Below, piece after piece: positions 20,795 to 26,264 of a stretch of 56,119 nt of DNA. The notes beneath the pieces were generated by a model, which saw only the letters and a list, made by a program, of their open reading frames with translations, was not told the DNA's origin and did no database searches. Location of the stretch: IMG/VR virus record IMGVR_UViG_3300036820_000642, positions 1-56,119 of that record; one strand, given 5' to 3'. The number at the start of each line of letters is the position of its first letter. The stretch's first letter is position 1. The position numbers were made by a program, and so were the translations under genes. This DNA comes from a virus.

Positions 20795-21675
20795 CGCCTC
20801 TCCTCTCGTTTGGGACGCCACAGAGGCGCCCTCAGAACGCGCCTCCACAGAGGCGCATCCTCAAGGCTCATGGCATAGCTTCGCCATGAACCCCAATCAG
20901 AGGAGAATCAACCCACTATTCACGAATACTCCCCCCACACCGGCTTTCCGTAGTATCCAAGGTCCACGTCAGCAAACACGCTCCAAACCCCTACAGGGGT
21001 AAGTCTCACGCTGGTCTGGCACTCGCAGGCTTACGGCACCGCCGTAGTTCCATGCTTGGGCTATAGGTCGCCAGCCCACACCTACAGGGCTGGCGTTTGA
21101 CTACCGGTATGGAGTTATCAAGCACCAAACCGGCGCCTCCGAGAGGCGCCCATCCGGCCGAACCAACCAGCCGAACAATCCACAGTCTGACTTACTCTTA
21201 CAATCCTGTCAACGTGACCTACATCACACCAGGAGTAGAGCTCGCAAGATGGTATGAGGGCATGTGTGTAGCACATGATGTAGCACACTTAGATGTCTAA
21301 GTATCATGCCTGGTCGTGCATGCTCGACTATATGTCGAATGTGAGGCGCCTACCTATACAGACATATGCGACAAAGCTGGGCACCAATATTGCTGCTTAA
21401 CGAGTCGTCATAATGTAATGATCGTTAACATTGCAGCAAGAGGGCAGTTGTCGAATGTTTTAGCGGGGTGTGGGGATGGGCGCGCAGCGGTTGCCCGCAA
21501 TATTTTTTGGGTTGGTATTGAATGGTTTGCCGCCCTTGTTGTGGGCGGTTATTGTGCCATTGTGGTATGGTTTTTATTGGTGGCCTGTGGGCCGTTGTTT
21601 GTGTTTTTGTGTGTGTGTTTTTGGTGGTGTTTTGGAGTGGATTGTAAAACTTTTGGGTTTGATAGGGCGAGATTG
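20795..21675. other. Divergent control region with hairpins and GT-rich tract
   Basis: This 880-bp stretch separates the minus-strand array from plus-strand genes. It contains hairpins (GGCGCC-type arms near 21135, CAGCCC/GGGCTG near 21075, CCCCT/AGGGG near 20990), the 11-mer TACTCTTACAA (21193-21203) shared with 3445-3455, and an inverted TTAACGA/TCGTTAA (about 21398-21429). It ends in a T- and G-rich tract (about 21490-21665). Frames through the tract give Trp/Phe/Cys-rich helices but no ribosome site. I regard it as promoter, operator or possibly replication-origin sequence. Confidence 0.45.
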
Positions 21676-22020
21676 GTGCCGCAGTTGGCGGCACGGAATG
21701 CGAGGGTTTGCTGCCGTTGCGATAGGTGGTTTGCGGCTCGCTCGCGGGAGCGGGTGTGCGATGGGTGTTCACCTGCGAAAACGCGCACTTTGAGGGCGCT
21801 TAAAGGCAATGACACCGGACCGGCCCTATGGATGCGCAAAACCCCAGGTCAGAAGGGGGTCGAAGCTGCCTTTGTGGGCGTGTATTCCGATGACCTGGGT
21901 TTGACGTTCCGCTGCAAGGTGTCTGACCCTCGCGCCGGGGGCCTGCTATGCCGCGTCTTGGCCTATGAAGAGGCCGCGAGGGACCAGCGGAAACACCGCG
22001 CCCGGTTTGACGCTGCGTAG
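21676..22020 (+). CDS. Zinc-ribbon protein
   Basis: 114 residues from GTG 21676, chosen for the AGGGCGAGA site. An in-frame extension to 21316 passes through the GT-rich tract and is unlikely. Residues 11-30 hold RVCCRCDRWFAARSRERVCDGC, a CxxC...CxxC zinc ribbon. The C-terminus has a helix with GLLCRVLAYEEAARD. Possibly a nucleic-acid-binding regulator. Confidence 0.55.
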   Translation: MPQLAARNARVCCRCDRWFAARSRERVCDGCSPAKTRTLRALKGNDTGPALWMRKTPGQKGVEAAFVGVYSDDLGLTFRCKVSDPRAGGLLCRVLAYEEAARDQRKHRARFDAA

Positions 22021-22282
22021 CTGCCGTGTTACCGTTCCATCGCTGGTCATCGGTAACACGGTGGCCAGGTTGAGGCTCCCTGGCGGGGCCTCGGAGGGCG
22101 GGTCACTTGAGGGGATGCCCCCGAAGGTGGCCGTGAGAGAGGTTGACCCCCGTCCCCCCGGCCGGGGGTTCGGGTGTGCGCGGTACAGGTGGCTCCTACC
22201 TCCCCGCGCCTCACGGCGCTTAGTGAAGCCCTTGACGGTGACTCGTCCTCCACCTTTGTTCGGCAACAGTGTGGGGGGGAAT
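22021..22282. other. Intergenic region with operator-like repeat
   Basis: No supported gene. It begins with an 11-bp inverted repeat containing the recurrent operator-like element, followed by GC-rich sequence. Reading frames are open but have no ribosome site. It probably controls the small-gene cluster starting at 22283. Confidence 0.45.
22024..22061. promoter_or_regulatory. Operator-like inverted repeat CCGTGTTACCG-N16-CGGTAACACGG
   Basis: The best copy of the recurrent element: perfect 11-bp arms CCGTGTTACCG (22024-22034) and CGGTAACACGG (22051-22061), 16 bases apart. It fits a dimeric regulator spanning two helical turns and sits upstream of a multi-gene cluster. Confidence 0.6.
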
Positions 22283-22546
22283 GTGTCTTTGAAGTGGCGC
22301 CGCCTGGCGGCGCGGTCCCTGATCGTGTTCATCCCGTCTGCCATCGTCGGTATTGACATGGCAGCCGGTGTGTCGCTGTGGCTCCTTCCGCGGCTAGCCA
22401 CGCAAGCGCTGCTTGCGGTCGTCTTCATGACGAATCTGCCCGCAGGCGCGTTCCTCGCGTTGTACTTCCACGCGGTTACGGGCTGCCCGGCAACGCGGGT
22501 ACTGGCAGCGCAGTACCACCAGGCGAAGGCGGCGAAAACCGGATGA
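22283..22546 (+). CDS. Small membrane protein
   Basis: 87 residues from GTG 22283, with a run of seven G just before. Two or three hydrophobic segments (SLIVFIPSAIVGIDMAAGV, LLPRLATQALLAVVFM, LPAGAFLALYFHAV). First of three consecutive membrane genes linked by 4-base overlaps. Unknown function. Confidence 0.55.
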   Translation: MSLKWRRLAARSLIVFIPSAIVGIDMAAGVSLWLLPRLATQALLAVVFMTNLPAGAFLALYFHAVTGCPATRVLAAQYHQAKAAKTG

Positions 22547-22734
22547 GGAGATTCCGGTGGAGACGGGCCGCCTGCATGGTTGTGGCCGCCGCCGGTGGCG
22601 GGGTGCTGATCGCGCAGATACCCGCCGGCACGCCTCGGGCACGCGTCGCCCTGGCCATCGGGTGGGGTGCATTCTGCCTCATCCTGTCCCTCGTGGTCGG
22701 CCTATCCGGCTGGTTCGGGAGGCGGGGCCTGTGA
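22543..22734 (+). CDS. Two-helix membrane protein
   Basis: 63 residues from ATG 22543 (ATGA overlap). Hydrophobic helices ACMVVAAAGGGVLIA and VALAIGWGAFCLILSLVVGL, with a basic head (MRRFRWRR). Possibly part of one membrane complex with its neighbours. Confidence 0.55.
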   Translation: MRRFRWRRAACMVVAAAGGGVLIAQIPAGTPRARVALAIGWGAFCLILSLVVGLSGWFGRRGL

Positions 22735-22943
22735 ACAAGGACGGGTTCCGCTGGTGGGTGGTCCTCGCGATCGTCGCCGCCTACTTCGGCGGCTCCCAGC
22801 TCGCCACCGGGCTACTCCAACCCGGCTGGGGTCTGGTCGCAGTTCAGGCGGTCTGGTTCCTCGGGATGATGGGGTTCTCATGGCAGGCCGCTGAACGCCG
22901 CTGGTTCATGGGCGGTGACGACAATGACGATTCAGAGCATTGA
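22731..22943 (+). CDS. Two-helix membrane protein
   Basis: 70 residues from GTG 22731 (GTGA overlap). Helices WWVVLAIVAAYFGGSQLA and LVAVQAVWFLGMMGF, then an acidic tail (MGGDDNDDSEH). Third of the membrane trio. Confidence 0.55.
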   Translation: MNKDGFRWWVVLAIVAAYFGGSQLATGLLQPGWGLVAVQAVWFLGMMGFSWQAAERRWFMGGDDNDDSEH

Positions 22944-23250
22944 CGACCGCCAGCGCGTTCTTGAGAAGATGCGCCCCTACTTCGAGAACATCAGCGGTGT
23001 TGCACTGACCACGATCCATGGCGGATACCAGGTCAGGGAAACTGACACTCATCTGATCCAGGTTCACGCGATGCTTTTCAACTGGCGGATAGTCACTATC
23101 CCCAAAGATGCCCCGTGGTCGATTGACCGCGGATGGTGTTATCAGGGGCTTGATAGTGGCGCGTTCACGCGCGCCGTCCTGGCGGCTATGGCGTGGGACG
23201 GCTCCGACGACACGGAGCCGCCTGGCTATTTCAAGAGGGCGGGGGCATGA
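22924..23250 (+). CDS. Hypothetical protein
   Basis: 108 residues from ATG 22924 (GTG 22915 is also possible). Alpha/beta with GVALTTIHGGYQVRETDTH and FNWRIVTIPKDAPWS. Overlaps both neighbours. Function unknown. Confidence 0.55.
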   Translation: MTIQSIDDRQRVLEKMRPYFENISGVALTTIHGGYQVRETDTHLIQVHAMLFNWRIVTIPKDAPWSIDRGWCYQGLDSGAFTRAVLAAMAWDGSDDTEPPGYFKRAGA

Positions 23251-23765
23251 CGGAGGAGGAGAAGGAAGAGGTTCGTGCGCTTACGCGCGGACTGCATGAG
23301 GCGATACAGGACGCTAACGCGGCTGCCGCCAAGCTGAGAGCTGAGCGGAGGCAGATCGAAAGCACGGTCGCTGAGAGCGTCGCGAATCTGCTTGACAACG
23401 GTCGAAGACTCGCAGTGGAAGAAATCCAGGACGTTCTAGATAAGACCATGGACAATATTCGCATGACGGTGGCGACTGCTGCCGGCGCTAAGAGTCCGGA
23501 AGAATTCTTCCAGGTCGTCGCGGAACAAGTCATCTTCGGAATCCGGCCGCTGGTCGATTCGGCCGTTGAGAGAGTGCTAGCGCGACAGCATCAAACCGCA
23601 GTTCAAGAACGCAAGCAGAACAGAAAGAAAAAGGGGCGGGATAGTAAATGGGGTTCCTCGGATGCCAGTCGTATTGTATTCACGGCGGGTGCTGCCTCGG
23701 TCCACTCAACCACGGCGGATTCCATAAACACCAGTACTGCACATGGAGTGATGCGCAAAGCCTGA
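23247..23765 (+). CDS. Coiled-coil protein, family A copy 2
   Basis: 172 residues from ATG 23247. Residues 1-45 (TEEEKEEVRALTRGLHEAIQ) form a coiled coil, then AAGAKSPEEFFQVVAEQVIFGI and a basic stretch near residue 125 (RKQNRKKKGRDSK). After that the sequence turns Ser/Thr-rich while overlapping the gene at 23648. It parallels the proteins at 818 and 24156, including the AKSPEEF / YKSPEEL motif. Unknown function. Confidence 0.65.
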   Translation: MTEEEKEEVRALTRGLHEAIQDANAAAAKLRAERRQIESTVAESVANLLDNGRRLAVEEIQDVLDKTMDNIRMTVATAAGAKSPEEFFQVVAEQVIFGIRPLVDSAVERVLARQHQTAVQERKQNRKKKGRDSKWGSSDASRIVFTAGAASVHSTTADSINTSTAHGVMRKA

Positions 23766-23887
23766 CACGGGCACAAGCGGATGCGCTGATCCTCACCCAT
23801 CCGGACGGCTGGATGATGCTCGCCGAGCAGGAGGCGGCCGAGATCGCAGCAGTAACCGCGATGCTGATGTTCGACGGCAGGCTCTGA
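23648..23887 (+). CDS. Small Cys/His-rich protein
   Basis: 79 residues from ATG 23648, overlapping the previous gene by 118 bases. The N-terminus is rich in Cys and His (CQSYCIHGGCCLG, HKHQYC), possibly a zinc-binding knot, and then a helix (AEQEAAEIAAVTAMLMF). Both overlapping frames look used, but this one could instead start later. Confidence 0.5.
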   Translation: MGFLGCQSYCIHGGCCLGPLNHGGFHKHQYCTWSDAQSLTRAQADALILTHPDGWMMLAEQEAAEIAAVTAMLMFDGRL

Positions 23888-24166
23888 ATGATTTTCGTGC
23901 CGCAGTCCGCACCCAAACTCCTGCGCCCGAAAATGGGCGGCACTGACATGCTGTCGTTCGAGTACGCGGGGAACTGGCGCGTACTCGGCGCCCTGGTGGT
24001 CGGCGGGGAGGAACGGAAATGGTTCCAGGCACGCCCCTCGCAGGGGTTCCCCCTGACAGTGGTCCCGGTGTTCTCGTGCCCGCTGTGCGGACACCAGTCC
24101 ACGAACCTTTATGACGTTCTTGAAGGGGCTTGCCGCCCTTGCCGGGGTTTCAGCCATGAATCGTAA
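23888..24166 (+). CDS. Zinc-ribbon protein
   Basis: 92 residues, ATG 23888 directly after the previous stop. A beta-rich core (WRVLGALVVGGEERKWFQA) is followed by CPLCGHQSTNLYDVLEGACRPC, a CxxC...CxxC zinc ribbon. Could act in transcription or replication control; no family is known to me. Confidence 0.6.
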   Translation: MIFVPQSAPKLLRPKMGGTDMLSFEYAGNWRVLGALVVGGEERKWFQARPSQGFPLTVVPVFSCPLCGHQSTNLYDVLEGACRPCRGFSHES

Positions 24167-24584
24167 ATCACCCGTTCCCACGTCGGCAGACGAGATCCGG
24201 GAACTAACCCGCGCCCTTAACGAGGCCACGAAAGACGCCAGGCAGGAACGCCAGGCCACCGAAAGACTCCTGGCCCGCATGAAGGCTGATTTTGAAACCG
24301 ACCTCGTGAAGCTCATCGAAAGCGAAGGGCGAGAGGTAAGGGAACTGATCGACAAGGAAGTAGCCCACATACAGGGCATGTTCGAGGAAACTAACAGAAG
24401 GGTGCGGGGGCACCAGGCGGAACTACTCGGGTATAAAAGCCCCGAAGAACTCATGCAAGGCTTGCTCGACGGCATAGCCGACATACTCGCCAAGAAGATC
24501 GATAAGTCGAACGCAGAGATGTATGGGAAACTTGATGCCAATCTAGCGAAGCTCAGGCGACAAAGGCCGGTCGCCCCCAAATAG
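24156..24584 (+). CDS. Coiled-coil protein, family A copy 3
   Basis: 142 residues from ATG 24156. Long charged helices (DEIRELTRALNEATKDARQ, ESEGREVRELIDKEVAHIQ), YKSPEELMQGLLDGIADIL and a basic end. Aligns in layout with the products at 818 and 23247. Last gene before the late control region; a GCCCCC/GGGGGC hairpin overlaps its stop. Confidence 0.65.
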   Translation: MNRKSPVPTSADEIRELTRALNEATKDARQERQATERLLARMKADFETDLVKLIESEGREVRELIDKEVAHIQGMFEETNRRVRGHQAELLGYKSPEELMQGLLDGIADILAKKIDKSNAEMYGKLDANLAKLRRQRPVAPK

Positions 24585-24625
24585 GGGGCCTTGCAGCTAT
24601 TGCCCTTTACCTGTCTCCACTATGC

Positions 24626-24654
24626 CTGACCAGCGCAAACGTAATCGTTATAAA
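24626..24654 (+). promoter_or_regulatory. Candidate late promoter
   Basis: CTGACC (24626-24631) and TATAAA (24649-24654) are spaced by 17 bases in an unusually AT-rich patch, facing the tRNA and structural genes. The -35 matches consensus at 4 of 6 positions and the -10 at 5 of 6. If the phage sigma-like factor drives late genes, the consensus may differ. Confidence 0.45.
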
Positions 24655-24810
24655 ATAGTTATCAGATTGTGTGTCCCGCTGAGGCGGTCCCGAGAGGGTG
24701 TTAATAGTAGAGGGAGAAAACGGGCCTCCCCCTCCCCTCACACTCCCCTCCCTCTCCTCCCTCTCCTACTGGCCCGCTGTAGCGGGCCATTGCAGTAACA
24801 GTAGTAGTAA

Positions 24811-24841
24811 CTGTTCGTAAGAACAGCTCCGCTGTTCTTAC
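24811..24841. promoter_or_regulatory. Triple CTGTTC/GAACAG palindrome
   Basis: CTGTTC (24811-24816), GAACAG (24821-24826) and CTGTTC (24832-24837) alternate in orientation. The last two are part of an 11-bp perfect hairpin, GTAAGAACAGC and GCTGTTCTTAC around TCC. On RNA this may be a terminator or antiterminator switch, and on DNA a multi-site operator. The GAAC half-site also occurs at 2943-2970. Confidence 0.5.
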
Positions 24842-24932
24842 TCACGCAGTACAGGGTTTCTTGAACCCCACTCTTTCGCCGCTGGCTAGAGACATCAAAG
24901 ATGTCCGGTTATTTCACGACAGCGCTGACGGC

Positions 24933-25139
24933 CTAAAGGCCGAGGTGCAGTTCATCGGAGCCGGACTCCATCGCGTACCGCGTGTGATTGATAATCATCG
25001 CTCTCGCGGCGCCCTCGGGCACAGGCTTGCCGGCCTGACGGTAATAGGAATCGATCCATTCCAGGTAGGCCCCCTCATCCTCTAGGGCGTACCTTGCCGC
25101 GTTCACCAATGAGGCAAGCAACTCCGGGTTTCTGCACAT
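24933..25139 (-). CDS. Possible small minus-strand protein
   Basis: 68 residues from a minus-strand ATG at 25139. The sequence looks protein-like (ELLASLVNAARYALEDEGAY, YYRQAGKPVPEGAARAMII). It lacks a good ribosome site and lies alone on this strand just before the tRNA, so confidence is limited. The plus-strand frame over the same bases looks less natural. Confidence 0.4.
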   Translation of the reverse strand: MCRNPELLASLVNAARYALEDEGAYLEWIDSYYRQAGKPVPEGAARAMIINHTRYAMESGSDELHLGL

Positions 25140-25150
25140 GCAGTAATCAT

Positions 25151-25223
25151 AGCGGGGTGTTAGCAGTGGTAGCTTGCCGGACTCATAATCCGGAGGTCGC
25201 GGGTTCGATCCCCGCCCCCGCCA
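25151..25223 (+). tRNA. tRNA-Met (CAT), initiator-like
   Basis: A cloverleaf with acceptor arms AGCGGGG and CCCCGCC, anticodon stem CCGGA/TCCGG with loop CTCATAA (anticodon CAT), T-arm GCGGG-TTCGATC-CCCGC and discriminator A. The variable loop AGGTC and the unpaired 1-72 position are initiator-like, but the three G-C pairs typical of initiator anticodon stems are not complete (A-T at the loop end). It may supply initiator, elongator or modified Ile tRNA. No CCA is encoded. Confidence 0.8.
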
Positions 25224-25537
25224 CTTGTCAATGTGGCCGCCTGGTCGATCCCAGGCGGCAAGATCCAAGCTGCTGTGATCCCTGCCAATGGCAATGGATC
25301 ACAACCAGTCACACCGCAAGGTGTGACAAGGGCGTGCCAGGCATCGTGGCACGGGCAGACCCTCAAAATCTGCACCGACCTAGACACGGGTTCAACTCCC
25401 GTCACGTCCACCAAAGGGTATGCGGAAATTGGCGGCTGGCCTCGGCTGGCGTGGGTTTCGGCACCCTCCATACCCTTCTAAGTTCGGCTCCGGGCTGGGA
25501 AACCATCCGCGCAAGTACCCCCGGAGCCACACCCCAT
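25224..25537 (+). ncRNA. Hairpin-dense transcribed region around tRNA-like gene
   Basis: Consecutive perfect hairpins: GCCGCCTGG/CCAGGCGGC (25236-25259), TGATCC/GGATCA (25276-25301) with an inner TGCC/GGCA, GTCACACC-GCAA-GGTGTGAC (25308-25327) with a GNRA tetraloop, then the tRNA-like body, AGGGTATG/CATACCCT (about 25416-25476) and GGCTCCGGG/CCCGGAGCC (about 25486-25527). No protein frame is convincing. It could be spacer for tRNA processing, a structured regulatory RNA or degenerate tRNAs. Confidence 0.5.
25330..25413 (+). tRNA. tRNA-like gene with 9-base anticodon loop (Leu-CAA-like)
   Basis: Acceptor arms GGGCGTG (25330-25336) and CACGTCC (25403-25409) pair with one G-T. The T-arm is ACGGG-TTCAACT-CCCGT, discriminator A, and CCA is encoded. 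The anticodon stem GCAGA/TCTGC encloses 9 bases, CCCTCAAAA, not the usual 7. Reading T then CAA gives a leucine-type anticodon. The D-arm is irregular and a 12-base variable region is present. It may be a class II tRNA, an expanded-loop tRNA or a decayed copy. Confidence 0.45.
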
Positions 25538-25611
25538 GGGGGCCGTAGCTCAGCAAATAGAGCGCACGGCAAAGGCCGTGAGATCACAGGTGTAAATCCT
25601 GTCGGCCCCCA
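25538..25611 (+). tRNA. Atypical tRNA-like gene with 6-base anticodon loop
   Basis: An 8-bp acceptor, GGGGGCCG (25538-25545) with CGGCCCCC (25603-25610), looks like tRNA-His with its extra G-1 pair. The D-arm has GCTC/GAGC. The anticodon stem CACGG/CCGTG leaves only CAAAGG (25570-25575) as loop. The T-arm ACAGG/CCTGT has the loop TGTAAAT instead of a TTC-type loop. Identity cannot be assigned. It may be decayed or a non-standard tRNA-like RNA. Confidence 0.45.
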
Positions 25612-25634
25612 CAATAATCACCACTAGGGATCAA

Positions 25635-26264
25635 TTGCCAGAAGTAGACCTAGACCCCGATCTAGTCATGCCTAAAAGGCAGTGCCGCTCCAAATCGCGG
25701 CAGACAGGCAAGCAGTGCAAACGGTATTGCTCTACCGGCCATATTGTCTGCTGGTGGCATGGGGCCGGCACACCGAATGTGCAGCGTGCCGCGGTGCGCC
25801 GGGCTAACAACTGGTACGCGAAGAAAATGGCGCTCAGGATGCTCGAAACAGCCGGTTACGAACGAATAGACGATCCGGTTGAGGCGCTAGCCCACCTGGC
25901 TGGCGAAGTCTGGGCAGCCAAAGAGTTTTTCCGCTCCAAAATCGATGAACTGCGGTACCAGTCCGCGACTGGTGAACAGCTCCGCTCCGAGGTCGCGCTC
26001 TATGAGCGGGCCTTGGATCGCTGCATGAAAGTCCTCGACGTGATGGCCCGCCTCAACATCAGCGACCGCCGCACGGAGATCGCCGAACAGCAGGCCGTCA
26101 TGATCGCCTCCGCTGTACAGCGCATGTTTGACCGCCTCGGCCTGACCTACCGGCAACAGCAGCTCGCCATGACGATCGTCCCCGAAGAACTGCGCGCCAT
26201 CACTGCCGCTCCGGCTCACGAGCCGTGGCAAGACCACAATGTTGGCCTCGATCCCGAGGACTGA
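25635..26264 (+). CDS. Terminase small subunit-like protein
   Basis: 209 residues from TTG 25635, with AGGGATCAA upstream; ATG 25668 is an alternative. The N-terminus has a Cys/His motif (CRSKSRQTGKQCKRY, VCWWHGAGTP) typical of phage proteins encoded just before large terminases, and long helices follow. It likely recognises the packaging site. It overlaps the large terminase by 26 bases. Confidence 0.6.
   Translation: MPEVDLDPDLVMPKRQCRSKSRQTGKQCKRYCSTGHIVCWWHGAGTPNVQRAAVRRANNWYAKKMALRMLETAGYERIDDPVEALAHLAGEVWAAKEFFRSKIDELRYQSATGEQLRSEVALYERALDRCMKVLDVMARLNISDRRTEIAEQQAVMIASAVQRMFDRLGLTYRQQQLAMTIVPEELRAITAAPAHEPWQDHNVGLDPED

Larger units (their letters stand above)
16778..20806 (-). repeat. 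Repeated leader and hairpin modules of a gene array
   Basis: Ten minus-strand genes carry nearly the same leader ending 0-4 bases before the start codon. The consensus is AGAGGAGAGAATCA. Starts: 16777 (TTG), 17501, 17823, 18247, 18564, 18983, 19488, 19818, 20394 and 20794. Between genes are short hairpins, e.g. 18299-18330 with arms AAGGATCAACACC and GGTGTTGATCCTT, plus CCAGCCGA/TCGGCTGG near 17550, CCCCACCC/GGGTGGGG near 19025, GCTCCAC/GGTGGAGC near 19535, GCGCCTC/GAGGCGC near 19870 and GACCCCAC/GTGGGGTC near 20440. Each gene thus looks like a cassette with its own ribosome leader and terminator. A forward-strand copy without a start codon lies near 20895. Confidence 0.75.
24585..24932. other. 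Late control region
   Basis: No gene is seen. In order: an AT-rich promoter-like segment (24626-24654), a pyrimidine-rich tract of about 45 bases (24726-24770), a hairpin with arms GGCCCGC/GCGGGCC (about 24772-24789), and alternating CTGTTC/GAACAG palindromes (24811-24841). It lies upstream of the terminase genes and tRNAs. The region may also contain the packaging site, since cos or pac often precedes the small terminase, but no cos pattern can be identified. Confidence 0.5.

Noticed and set aside
16778-20806. CRISPR array
   Set aside because: The repeated units lie directly before start codons, are 14-20 bases, irregularly spaced by whole genes, and are not separated by short unique spacers.
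21097-21675. Protein frames through the control region, including a Trp/Phe/Cys-rich extension of the zinc-ribbon gene
   Set aside because: The hydrophobic stretch arises from the GT-rich tract, no ribosome site precedes it, and a good start with AGGGCGAGA exists at 21676.
24861-25085. A plus-strand gene before the tRNAs
   Set aside because: The minus-strand frame over the same bases looks more natural and the plus frame has no ribosome site; neither is certain, so only the minus one is listed, at low confidence.
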